From assembly GCA_003258725.1 (NCBI GenBank), contig QHMG01000004.1, positions 310,001 through 374,000 of the forward strand: DNA of 64,000 nucleotides, written 5' to 3'. Shown here one piece after another: positions 25,526 to 32,888 of the stretch. Made by a program: the position numbers and the translations under genes. This stretch comes from Candidatus Melainabacteria bacterium (lineage in GTDB: Bacteria > Cyanobacteriota > Vampirovibrionia > Gastranaerophilales > Gastranaerophilaceae). The first letter of the stretch is position 1, and the number at the start of each line of letters is the position of its first letter. A model generated the notes under the pieces. It saw only the letters and a program-made list of their open reading frames with translations. It did no database searches and had not been told where the DNA came from.

Positions 25526-27793
25526 ATGAAAAAAACTGCATCTTGTGAATTAGAAAAACAATTATTTGAAAGTGTTGAAGATAGAACACCAGATTATGTG
25601 AAAAATCGTAATTTAATGGATTTTTCAAACAAAGGTGAATTTACTTTTACATTAAAAAAAGAACATTTAATGCCTTATGACGCACAAACAAATCCGGAAG
25701 GCTTAAATTTAAAAGAATGGTTTGCAAACTATGCTAAGGAAGCTAAGGTTTCAACTGCTGGTATTAGAGGACCTCAAAACATTTTATATCCACAAGATAC
25801 ACGTTTTCCGATTAACTTAGTTGGTATTGTTCTTGCAACATTAGCAAAGGCACTTGTTGCGGTTGAAAAATATCCAGATAAACAGATTTTAAAACTTGCA
25901 GGACGTGAAGTTAGATATAATTCAGATTTATATTTGGACGCTATCGCAAGAGTACAAGCGGCACAAGGTATTGAAACTCTTGTTCCTGTTGATAAAAAGA
26001 CTATTCCAATTTGGTTAGCTTCATTCTTGGCTTTCAAATTAGACTTAGTTGGCGGTGAATATATCACTTCAAGCCATGGTATTTCTGTTAAAAATGCAAC
26101 AAAAGACTTGAACTCTCAAGGTAGCCAATACTTACCAGAAGAATCAGCAGAATTTGTTCAAAAAATTCAAGAAATTTTTGATGAAACAGAAAAAAATGGT
26201 TCTTATGAAATTAAAATTGCAGCAGAAAACAATCCATTAATTGACGAAAAAATTATGGCAAAACTTCATGACGGCGTTGATTTATACGTTGAATACTTAA
26301 AATCAGGCGTTGCTGAAAAAGATAATTTAGATTTTATTAAAAAAGCTCAAAACAAAATTGTTATTGAAAATGTTGGCGGTTCTGCTTATAGAACTTTAAG
26401 TAGAGTTTTAAAGGAATTAGACTTAACTGACAAATTTGTTTGGTTGAATGAAAAAGAAGATCCATTTTTCCACTCAATCGGTAAATATGATGTTGACCCA
26501 AAAGGTAACAAAACTTTCTATGATTATTCAGTAGATGCAACCGTTTTAGCAAAACGTCAAAACGGCGAAAACTATTTCCCAGTAATTGAAACATTACATT
26601 ATGACAAGGTTTTAGCTGATTATCCTATCGGAACAGCGGTTTTAATCACTGACCCTGACCATGATAGACTAACTGTTACTCAAATTGAAGATGAAAAAGA
26701 AGTTGCAAAACTTGAAAAAGCTGGTATTGCATACGTTAAACTTGGTAATGGCAGAGTTTTAACTGTATTTACTGCAAATCAAGCCTTCTTAATGTTAATG
26801 GACTTCCGTATGAAGATGTTGAAATCTCAAGGCAAATGGAACAACCACCCACGCTTTATGATTAAAACAACAGCATCTGCAATGAGTTGGGACGAATGGG
26901 CAAAAGCTAATGATATCGCAGTTGTTAATGTACCTGTTGGTTTCAAAGAAATTGCAAACATTATGAAAAAAGTAGAATTAAAACTTAAAAAGAATCCTAA
27001 CGAAGAAGTTAAAGTGTTTGACGTATTCGGTCAAGAAATCAACTTGGGCAAATCACCTCGCTTAATCTTTGGTGGTGAAGAATCTGGCGGTATGATTATG
27101 GGTGGCGAAGAAATGATTAAATCTTTGTCAGGCAGAGAAGCAATCGCAATGAGAGAAAAATCTGCAACTGAAGCAATTCTTGTAGCATCAGCATTATCAT
27201 CAAAACTTGAAGAAGAACATAAAACAATGTCTGAATACTTGCTTGAAGTGTTTAAAGACAATGGTATTAATGGTCAATTTGATACTCGTGTAGATATCGC
27301 TTACTACAACGAATCAGAACCTGATATTGACAAATTAAAAGCTGCAAAAGTTGCAGGTGAACAATTAAGAACTAAAAACGATTTGTTCTATTTGTCTTTA
27401 GCAATTGCAATTCGTTCAGGTAAAATGACATTTGAACAAGCTAAAGAAGTTCTTCAAGATGCATTCAAAGAATTAAATTTTGATAACTTGAAGGCTATCA
27501 AATTCGTAGGTGACGGTACTTACTTAGAATTTACAGATAAATACATTGAAATCAGACCTTCTGGTACTGATGCCAAAACAAAAGCTTATGGCGCAGGTTT
27601 GAACCTTGATGAAATTATTAAATTTGCTCAAGCAATGGGTAATTATTCAGGCGATAGAACAGAATTACACAAAAAATATGTTTCTGATGAAATGTATGAA
27701 AAAACTAAAGACTCTGCAATGGATTACTACTTAGAATTTGTTAATGTTGATGCAAACAATGAACAATTCGTAATTCCAGAATACAAATTCTAA
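25526..27793 (+). CDS. Divergent phosphohexomutase (phosphoglucomutase/phosphomannomutase superfamily)
   Basis: This protein has 755 residues from ATG 25526 (MKKTASCELEKQ), chosen because AAAGGAG precedes it; an upstream ATG at 25421 has none. The four alpha-D-phosphohexomutase signatures appear in order: phosphoserine loop EYITSSHGIS (182-184), metal loop DPDHDRL (376-382), sugar loop GGEESGG (516-522) and phosphate loop RPSGTDAK (677-684). The metal loop has His where DPDGDR is usual, and the serine loop reads SSHGIS instead of TASHNP. At 755 residues it is well above the usual 450-600. It interconverts hexose 1- and 6-phosphates; substrate is uncertain. Confidence 0.85.
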   Translation: MKKTASCELEKQLFESVEDRTPDYVKNRNLMDFSNKGEFTFTLKKEHLMPYDAQTNPEGLNLKEWFANYAKEAKVSTAGIRGPQNILYPQDTRFPINLVGIVLATLAKALVAVEKYPDKQILKLAGREVRYNSDLYLDAIARVQAAQGIETLVPVDKKTIPIWLASFLAFKLDLVGGEYITSSHGISVKNATKDLNSQGSQYLPEESAEFVQKIQEIFDETEKNGSYEIKIAAENNPLIDEKIMAKLHDGVDLYVEYLKSGVAEKDNLDFIKKAQNKIVIENVGGSAYRTLSRVLKELDLTDKFVWLNEKEDPFFHSIGKYDVDPKGNKTFYDYSVDATVLAKRQNGENYFPVIETLHYDKVLADYPIGTAVLITDPDHDRLTVTQIEDEKEVAKLEKAGIAYVKLGNGRVLTVFTANQAFLMLMDFRMKMLKSQGKWNNHPRFMIKTTASAMSWDEWAKANDIAVVNVPVGFKEIANIMKKVELKLKKNPNEEVKVFDVFGQEINLGKSPRLIFGGEESGGMIMGGEEMIKSLSGREAIAMREKSATEAILVASALSSKLEEEHKTMSEYLLEVFKDNGINGQFDTRVDIAYYNESEPDIDKLKAAKVAGEQLRTKNDLFYLSLAIAIRSGKMTFEQAKEVLQDAFKELNFDNLKAIKFVGDGTYLEFTDKYIEIRPSGTDAKTKAYGAGLNLDEIIKFAQAMGNYSGDRTELHKKYVSDEMYEKTKDSAMDYYLEFVNVDANNEQFVIPEYKF

Positions 27794-27815
27794 TTGTAAA
27801 ATAATAAATAAGACA

Positions 27816-27851
27816 AAAGCGCCATTGAGTGAAACTCAATGGCGCTTTCTT
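27816..27851 (+). terminator. Terminator of the phosphohexomutase gene
   Basis: AAAGCGCCATTGAGT and ACTCAATGGCGCTTT form a perfect 15-bp stem around GAA, 23 bp after the stop. Confidence 0.8.
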
Positions 27852-27885
27852 AACTTTAAACTTTTTGTTGAAAAAAAAACAACGT

Positions 27886-27908
27886 GAGCGCATGCGAAGC
27901 ATACGCTC
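27886..27908 (-). terminator. Second hairpin with minus-strand T run
   Basis: GAGCG-ATGC pairs with GCAT-CGCTC around GAA. On the minus strand it is followed by ACGTTG and nine T, so it may back up the terminator of the protease gene. The gap 27852-28093 shows no gene. Confidence 0.4.
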
Positions 27909-28031
27909 CGTTAATCTATTCCCAATTTTATAAAACTTTTTTAATACAGACTATGGTATTATTTTTCCTTGTATTAATAAATGCCACGATTTAACAATTT
28001 TGAAACCTTTGTTTACAAAATTATACAAAAG

Positions 28032-28062
28032 TGCGGTTCGGTTGCAACGCAACCGAACCGCA
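28032..28062 (-). terminator. Terminator of the calpain-like gene
   Basis: TGCGGTTCGGTTGC pairs perfectly with GCAACCGAACCGCA around AAC. On the minus strand it is followed by CTTTTG, 32 bp after the stop. Confidence 0.75.
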
Positions 28063-28093
28063 TAGTTTGTAAATGTAATGTATATTTTAAGTC

Positions 28094-29443
28094 TTATTTT
28101 AAGCCTGATGTATCTGTTACGCCTAGCAGGTTGAAGTGTTTGATGTAATCTTCTAGTGACATTTTTAAAGTATGTGAAGTGTCGTGAGGATTAACTAATG
28201 TAATTCCGTCAAGTGCAATTTCTTGCACAGAATAAGCATGTGCATTGTAAACTTGAACTCGCTTACCGTTTTCGTCATAAGCCTTGATATCTCTAGGGTC
28301 AATGTTTCCACTCATACCTGTAACAGCGGCTTTGCCTTTCATTCCGCTATTGGCAAGTGATACGATACCTTGAGCAACTTCTCTTTGACCTGCATATTCT
28401 TTTGTTTTGCTAGGGTCTCCAAGTAAAGCTAAACCTTTACCAACGCTGTTGCCATCAATATCAGCTTGTGAATATTCTTCTGCAGTAACACTTTCTCTAA
28501 AGTATCTATCCATTGCAATTTCTAACGCTCTAACATCAGTATCACCTGTTGAAAGTTCATTAGAGCATTTCAAATCACGAGCTGTTACTGTGTATTTTTT
28601 ACCAACACCTTTTAGTGTAACTGTTGCATTACCGTTTTTGTCAACTTTTACGGCATTATCAAGCAATTTTTTACCTTGAGGTGTCATAGCAAGTGATTGA
28701 ATACCTGCAAGTAGCCAGCAATCACCTGTTTGACCTTGTTTGTAAGACCTATCAATTTTTCCATTAGGTCTTTCTGGAACAGCTGTTTGAAGTGTATCAG
28801 AACGGTTTATAATTTTTTTAAAATCAGCAACTAGACGTTTTTTGCTAACTTCATCAAGTCCGTGTTGGCTATCATATTGAGCAACTAATTTTTTCATACT
28901 AGGAACAACATCGTCAGAACGTTGATTTCCATAATCAGCAGTTTTCTTGCCTAAATCCACCATGTAATCAAGACATTCCTTCTTTTGGTCGTTAGAAAGA
29001 TGTTTTGTTCGATTGATAACGTCAACAAGATTTACACCAATTTGTTCAAAAGAGCGGAATGCCATTTTGTAGTTTTGGTAATCTAGATGATGAATGGTTT
29101 GATATAATTTTTGAGTATTATCTTTGGAAACTTTTGGATTATCAAGAGCTTTGTAAATACCAACAATAGTGTCTCTATCGTACTCTTGACGCATTTCTTT
29201 TGTCATAAATGGAATTTTTGGTTGAGCTTTTTTCCAAGGCATATTTTTATCCAGTTCAAACTTTGGCGTATTGTCAAAAATTGATGGAATTTTATAATCA
29301 TCAGGTCTTAATGGTCCTTGATTTTGCTTTTTATCGCTAAAAACTTGAATATCTTTTGCTGAACCACTTTTTACTTGAGTTTTTTGTTTAGCTTTAGCTT
29401 TATTTTGAGTGTCTTGCACTCCACTAATTTGAAATTCTGTCAT
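28094..29443 (-). CDS. Calpain-like (C2) cysteine protease
   Basis: This 449-residue protein starts at ATG 29443 (MTEFQISGVQ), preceded by AGGGG; a start at 29461 would add six residues. The C-terminal half carries the calpain active site: QGQTGDCWLLAGIQSLA (Cys242), NAHAYSVQEI (His402) and LVNPHDTSHT (Asn418), all three catalytic residues in the right order. The first 230 residues are Lys/Gln-rich then helical, with no recognised domain. There is no signal peptide, so it is either cytoplasmic or exported by an unrecognised route. Whether calcium is needed cannot be seen. It is monocistronic with its own terminator. Confidence 0.8.
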   Translation of the reverse strand: MTEFQISGVQDTQNKAKAKQKTQVKSGSAKDIQVFSDKKQNQGPLRPDDYKIPSIFDNTPKFELDKNMPWKKAQPKIPFMTKEMRQEYDRDTIVGIYKALDNPKVSKDNTQKLYQTIHHLDYQNYKMAFRSFEQIGVNLVDVINRTKHLSNDQKKECLDYMVDLGKKTADYGNQRSDDVVPSMKKLVAQYDSQHGLDEVSKKRLVADFKKIINRSDTLQTAVPERPNGKIDRSYKQGQTGDCWLLAGIQSLAMTPQGKKLLDNAVKVDKNGNATVTLKGVGKKYTVTARDLKCSNELSTGDTDVRALEIAMDRYFRESVTAEEYSQADIDGNSVGKGLALLGDPSKTKEYAGQREVAQGIVSLANSGMKGKAAVTGMSGNIDPRDIKAYDENGKRVQVYNAHAYSVQEIALDGITLVNPHDTSHTLKMSLEDYIKHFNLLGVTDTSGLK

Positions 29444-29609
29444 ACGCATACCCCTATACAACTATTATTAATACCTCTTACAAGTGTATGTAACGACACT
29501 TAATTACTAAAACTTTAGTAAATTTTATTAAATGTGAAAAAATGTTAACAAAATAATTAAACAATGTCTCCTTAAAAATATATTACAGTTTAATAGAAGC
29601 CCTATTATC

Positions 29610-29638
29610 TTGAAAAATATATTAATATATATTATAAT
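29610..29638 (+). promoter_or_regulatory. Near-consensus promoter of the SLH gene
   Basis: TTGAAA (29610-29615), exactly 17 bp of pure A/T, TATAAT (29633-29638). It gives a leader of about 35 nt with AGAGG before the ATG at 29681. Confidence 0.8.
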
Positions 29639-29680
29639 AGAGTTTGTAATTACACTATCACACTAACCAAAGAGGTAAAT

Positions 29681-30961
29681 ATGCAAAGATTTTTAGCTAG
29701 CGTGCTGGCTTTCTTAATGGTAGCATTTAATTTTCTACCAGTATTAGCTGCACCAAATTCAATCAATGATGTAAAATCTAACTATTGGGCAGCAAAAGAA
29801 ATTAATTTTGTTGTTAAAAACTCAATTATGACTCTTGATGACAAAGGTTATTTTAATCCTAACGCAACGATGACTAGAATAGCATTTGTTCATTCATTAC
29901 TAAAAGTTCTATCAAATGAAAATTTGAATGTAAGAATTAAAAACTGCTTTACAGATGTAAGTCAAAAAGATGGCTTCTATGCTGACGTTTTACGCTCTCA
30001 ACAATTAGGCTTAGTTTATGGATATCCAGATAAAACTTTTAAACCAAACAGAGATTTGTCTAGAGCAGAAACAACTTCAATTATCAGCCATATTACAAAA
30101 GACAAAAATGCTGATACATCAACATTAAAAGGTTTTGTAGATTATACTGCAATCCCAAATTGGGCAGCAAATGCTTATGCTAAAACCATTTCTTACGGTT
30201 TATATGTAAATCACCCAAATATCAAAAAACTTGAACCAAACAGAAACTTAACAAGAGCAGAAGCGGCGGTTCTTTTATACAAGTTGTATCAAAAAATCAA
30301 TCTTGTAAAACCTCAATATAAAAGCACAAAAGAAACAATTAAAACAACAGAACATTTAGATGTTTCTAAAAAAGCACCTTGCAACGAAGTTCAAGTTACA
30401 AACCTAAGAAAAATTATCATGAAGGATAATGTTTTGAGAATTGCTTTTGACCAAAAATATTGGTCTAAGAAATCTCACGTAGGCGATTGTGTGAACTTTG
30501 TCTTTAAAGAAGGCGTTTACACAACGGAAGGAACTCTTGTAATTCCAGCAAACACATATATCACTGGTGAAGTTATTTCACTTCAAAAACCAAAATGGTT
30601 TAATAAAAACGCAAGAGTAGGCGTAAAATTCAGAACAATGGTTCTACCAAGCGGTAAAACTTATGCTATTGATGCTGATCCATTCACAAAAGACAGAAAA
30701 CTTAAAGAAGGTCCATGGATGACATTCGGTAAAGTTCTAAGCTGGACCGTAGGGCTAGGCGCTGTTGGAACAGGTGCTGGTATCGGCTTTGGATTTATTC
30801 CAAATCCAGCTAAATTAGGTACAGGCGTTGCAATTGGTACTCCAATTGGTTGCTCTGTTGGTCTTGTACTTGGTTTAGTTACTCCAGGTTTACACTACAA
30901 AGCTAAAAAAGGTGAAAATATCTTGATTATCTTAAATGATGATACAAGCGTTTGGAACTAA
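29681..30961 (+). CDS. SLH-domain envelope protein with C-terminal beta/glycine domain
   Basis: This 426-residue secreted protein has a signal peptide (about 1-24, ending LPVLAA). Three S-layer-homology repeats follow at about 27-205: DVKSNYWAAKEINFVV...FNPNATMTRIAF, CFTDVSQKDGFYADVL...FKPNRDLSRAETT, and FVDYTAIPNWAANAYAK...LEPNRNLTRAEAA. SLH domains bind pyruvylated cell-wall polymers, and in cyanobacteria they tether the outer membrane to peptidoglycan. The C-terminal part (about 235-426) has a beta region with VIPANTYITGEV and VLPSGKTYAID, and a Gly-rich segment (GAVGTGAGIGFGF), matching the secreted protein at 17699-18385. Confidence 0.9.
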   Translation: MQRFLASVLAFLMVAFNFLPVLAAPNSINDVKSNYWAAKEINFVVKNSIMTLDDKGYFNPNATMTRIAFVHSLLKVLSNENLNVRIKNCFTDVSQKDGFYADVLRSQQLGLVYGYPDKTFKPNRDLSRAETTSIISHITKDKNADTSTLKGFVDYTAIPNWAANAYAKTISYGLYVNHPNIKKLEPNRNLTRAEAAVLLYKLYQKINLVKPQYKSTKETIKTTEHLDVSKKAPCNEVQVTNLRKIIMKDNVLRIAFDQKYWSKKSHVGDCVNFVFKEGVYTTEGTLVIPANTYITGEVISLQKPKWFNKNARVGVKFRTMVLPSGKTYAIDADPFTKDRKLKEGPWMTFGKVLSWTVGLGAVGTGAGIGFGFIPNPAKLGTGVAIGTPIGCSVGLVLGLVTPGLHYKAKKGENILIILNDDTSVWN

Positions 30962-30977
30962 TAATTAAAAATAAAAC

Positions 30978-31004
30978 GTCATTCTGAACTTGTTTCAGAA
31001 TCTC
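30978..31004. repeat. Dispersed repeat, left half only
   Basis: GTCATTCTGAACTTG and TTTCAGAATCTC form one hairpin of the dispersed repeat; the second half is missing. Confidence 0.7.
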
Positions 31005-31020
31005 AATAACATTTTAATAT

Positions 31021-31061
31021 AAGCAAGGGCGGATTGCTGAAAGCAATCCGCCCTTGCTTAT
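31021..31061 (+). terminator. Terminator of the SLH gene
   Basis: AAGCAAGGGCGGATTGCT pairs perfectly with AGCAATCCGCCCTTGCTT around a GAA loop. The T run is weak (ATTGTG), but it also separates this gene from the peptide locus that follows. Confidence 0.7.
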
Positions 31062-31083
31062 TGTGTTACATAATATTAAATAA

Positions 31084-31111
31084 TGTACACCTATGTAAAT
31101 TTATATATAAT
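31084..31111 (+). promoter_or_regulatory. Promoter of tiny-peptide locus 1
   Basis: TGTACA (31084-31089), 16 bp, TATAAT (31106-31111). The mRNA would begin near 31118 with GGGTAAGTTCCC, followed by the structured leader. Confidence 0.5.
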
Positions 31112-31133
31112 AAAAATTAACGGGTAAGTTCCC

Positions 31134-31189
31134 TTATCACTTCCACCAACACACGAGTAGCTAAGGAATGAGTGGAAAGGAGGTGATAA
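31134..31189 (+). promoter_or_regulatory. Leader structure that brackets the Shine-Dalgarno sequence (locus 1)
   Basis: TTATCAC (31134-31140) can pair with GTGATAA (31183-31189), and TTCCAC (31141-31146) with GTGGAA (31172-31177). This leaves AGGAG (31178-31182) bulged out of the stem. The full AAAGGAGGTGA is an exceptionally strong ribosome site placed inside a stem, a known way to delay translation of type I toxins. Locus 2 has a related but weaker pairing. Confidence 0.55.
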
Positions 31190-31190
31190 T

Positions 31191-31265
31191 ATGAAGATAG
31201 TAATAATTAAAGCTGCCATAATTGCAGTTATAGCAGCCTTAAAAATTTTATTACTTGTCTTGTAG
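31191..31265 (+). CDS. 24-residue hydrophobic peptide, candidate type I toxin 1
   Basis: The ORF starts MKIVIIKAAIIAVIA and continues to LKILLLVL: one potential membrane helix with only three Lys and no other charged residue. AAAGGAGGTGATAAT precedes the ATG. A paralogue at 55657 shares AIIAVIA and xILLLxx, although five of the seven codons for AIIAVIA differ by synonymous changes. Selection on the peptide is therefore visible. The stop TAG lies in the first bases of a long hairpin, and an antisense promoter points back toward it. Membrane-active toxins such as Fst, TxpA and Ibs share this size and setting; no sequence homology to them is claimed. Confidence 0.75.
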   Translation: MKIVIIKAAIIAVIAALKILLLVL

Positions 31266-31315
31266 GGAGCTAAGCAAGTCCTAGAGAAACTGAACTTCTT
31301 TAGGGCTTGTCCCTA
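31263..31315 (+). other. Long 3' hairpin containing the peptide stop codon (locus 1)
   Basis: TAGGGA (31263-31268) pairs with TCCCTA (31310-31315). Inside, CAAGTCCTAGAGAA (31275-31288) pairs with TTCTTTAGGGCTTG (31296-31309) using two wobbles. The one-sided internal loop GCTAAG and the structure are retained in locus 2. There is no T run, so it is more likely the pairing region for an antisense RNA than a plain terminator. Confidence 0.7.
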
Positions 31316-31322
31316 TACTCAT

Positions 31323-31351
31323 ATTATTTACGATATTCCACATTTTGTCAA
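31323..31351 (-). promoter_or_regulatory. Convergent antisense promoter (locus 1)
   Basis: On the minus strand TTGACA (31351-31346), exactly 17 bp, AATAAT (31328-31323). The transcript would start near 31316 and run through the whole 3' hairpin into the peptide ORF. The same boxes and spacing occur in locus 2 (55815-55787), with surrounding words TCGTAAATAAT conserved. The 3' end of the antisense RNA is not evident. 31352-31460 shows nothing further. Confidence 0.7.
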
Positions 31352-31502
31352 GCCTCCCTCCCACACTCTTTTAACCTCTAATCCCCTATTTATACACAGT
31401 TGGTTAATTTTGATTATACCTAGTCGGATATAGTATTTTTTCTTGTGATAAATAACATGGAAAGTGTTAAAAATAATTTGAAATGTTTAGAAGGAGAAAC
31501 TT

Positions 31503-32057
31503 ATGAAAAAATTATTGATGGCGTTATCTTTGACAATGGCTTTAGCAACAGGTAGTGCCGTATTGGCTTCAGATTGTGGCTGTCCGGTTAAAAAAGACGA
31601 TTGTGGATGTCAACCAAAATGTGAAAAACAATGTGACAAACCGACTTGTGAAGAGTGTGCAGAAAGCGCAAAACGTTGTTATTCAGATTGTAGAGACCAA
31701 AAACGTGAAGAAATTTATTGCCGTTTAAACTTGGATACTTGCCAAAGAGAGCAAGCAATGGAGATTGAAGATAGATATGACAGTGATTTAGACTGTATTC
31801 AAGATAAAATTAAAGCAGATCATAAATGCTTATGTAAAACATTAAATGCATCTTGTTTAGACAAATCAGCAGTAAGAGATGCAGAAAGAACATTAAAACA
31901 AGATGTTAAAGACTTGAAAGCAAAATTAAAATGCATGGATAAAGACTTTAAAGCTATCTTAAAATGTGATCAAAAAGCAGATTACAGAACAATAAAAAGA
32001 GAATTAAGATATAAAGCAAAACATGCGATGAAATTCTGCTGTAAATGTGAGAAATAG
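31503..32057 (+). CDS. Cys-rich secreted protein, CpxP/Spy-like pattern
   Basis: This 184-residue protein has a signal peptide (residues 1-22, ATGSAVLAS) and 21 cysteines. The N-terminal segment is dense in Cys pairs (DCGCPVKKDDCGCQPKCEKQC). The remainder is helical: YCRLNLDTCQREQAMEIEDRYDSDL resembles the LTxxQ-type motif of CpxP/Spy periplasmic chaperones, followed by charged helices and KFCCKCEK. Metal binding or a disulfide-stabilised periplasmic chaperone is plausible, but homology is only a pattern match. AGAAGGAG precedes the ATG; TTGTGA/TTAAAA about 50 bp upstream may be the promoter. Confidence 0.7.
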   Translation: MKKLLMALSLTMALATGSAVLASDCGCPVKKDDCGCQPKCEKQCDKPTCEECAESAKRCYSDCRDQKREEIYCRLNLDTCQREQAMEIEDRYDSDLDCIQDKIKADHKCLCKTLNASCLDKSAVRDAERTLKQDVKDLKAKLKCMDKDFKAILKCDQKADYRTIKRELRYKAKHAMKFCCKCEK

Positions 32058-32084
32058 TTTTTGTTCCTAATAACTTAAACGCTC

Positions 32085-32120
32085 ATGAGGGCGAGGCTGA
32101 AGGCCTCGCCCTCATTTGTT
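32085..32120 (+). terminator. Terminator of the Cys-rich protein gene
   Basis: ATGAGGGCGAGGC (32085-32097) pairs with GCCTCGCCCTCAT (32103-32115), followed by TTGTT. Confidence 0.75.
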
Positions 32121-32146
32121 AACAATTGTAAATTTAATTAAAATAA

Positions 32147-32162
32147 AAAAGGCAATTTTTTT
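32147..32162 (+). promoter_or_regulatory. Shared upstream motif AAAAGGCAATTTTT, copy 2
   Basis: Identical core to copy 1. TATAAG lies at 32184-32189, 33 nt after the GGC, and the ORF starts at 32208. Confidence 0.5.
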
Positions 32163-32207
32163 ACAAAAAAAAACTTAAATAAGTATAAGGATATTGAAGA
32201 AAGTATT

Positions 32208-32732
32208 ATGACAACAGGATTAACAACAACAACAAATTTCATAGCTCAAAAAATTGACAGAAATATGATTGATTCTGTAACAAATGCTATTTTTCAAAGA
32301 GCTGCTTCAAAAGCAGGTCAAGCCGTAGAAACATCATCAAACAATAACGTATATAACACAGCAAATTATAGACAAACTGTACAAAACGACGTAATGACAG
32401 AAGCAAGAAAATCATTACAAGCATCAGTTAATCCATTTGCTGAAGGTATTTTTAAATCACAAGCTACATCAGCAGCAAGCGCAACTGTTAATACAAACGA
32501 AGTACAACAAGCTGGTGCAAGTGCAATTGCAAAGAATGCAGTAAGAACATCAACTCGTTCAAGAGTATCAAGCTCTATGGCATTACAAAACAGTATGTTC
32601 ACATCAGGTATTCGTGAATCAATGATGATTCAAGCAAAAGATCAAATGGTTAATAATACCGACTTAATGTCTAGATTACAATTTTTAAATGCAAAAACAG
32701 CAGTTAATGCATATCCTGCAAAACAATTCTAG
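32208..32732 (+). CDS. Orphan protein (174 residues) in the repeated cassette
   Basis: No family is recognised. The product is Ser/Thr/Ala/Asn-rich, predicted helical, with no signal peptide or Cys (MTTGLTTTTNFIAQKIDRNM at the start). It has several Met-rich helices near the end (SMALQNSMFTSGIRESMMIQ). GAAGAAAG precedes the ATG. It shares both its upstream motif and the 48-nt 3' element with the small ORF at 20110, although the two proteins show no sequence similarity. Shared regulation of unrelated proteins is therefore more likely than gene duplication. Confidence 0.7.
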   Translation: MTTGLTTTTNFIAQKIDRNMIDSVTNAIFQRAASKAGQAVETSSNNNVYNTANYRQTVQNDVMTEARKSLQASVNPFAEGIFKSQATSAASATVNTNEVQQAGASAIAKNAVRTSTRSRVSSSMALQNSMFTSGIRESMMIQAKDQMVNNTDLMSRLQFLNAKTAVNAYPAKQF

Positions 32733-32736
32733 AAAA

Positions 32737-32810
32737 AAAGATTTTTATACTCTCTCTCTTAATATCCTCGTGTTTATTTAATGTCTGCCAATTCTATTGA
32801 CAGACTTTTT
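32737..32810 (+). ncRNA. 48-nt conserved 3' element plus terminator hairpin, copy 2
   Basis: It starts 5 bp after the ORF stop. The 48 nt are identical to copies 1 and 3. The hairpin GTCTG-CAAT/ATTG-CAGAC is identical to copy 1 and ends in TTTTTATTTT. The overlapping minus-strand ORF is an artefact. Confidence 0.7.
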
Positions 32811-32837
32811 ATTTTATAAACATTAATAAAAAATGAC

Positions 32838-32866
32838 TTGAAATGTATTAAAATTACCGTTATAAT
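32838..32866 (+). promoter_or_regulatory. Promoter of pilin-like gene D
   Basis: TTGAAA (32838-32843), exactly 17 bp, TATAAT (32861-32866): near consensus. This also argues against the longer ORF start at 32838. Confidence 0.8.
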
Positions 32867-32888
32867 GAAAGAAAGAAAAGGAGAACTT

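Noticed and set aside
31191..31265. Peptide 1 as an attenuator leader peptide
   Set aside because: No amino-acid-rich regulatory run and no downstream biosynthetic gene; the conserved antisense promoter is not explained by attenuation.
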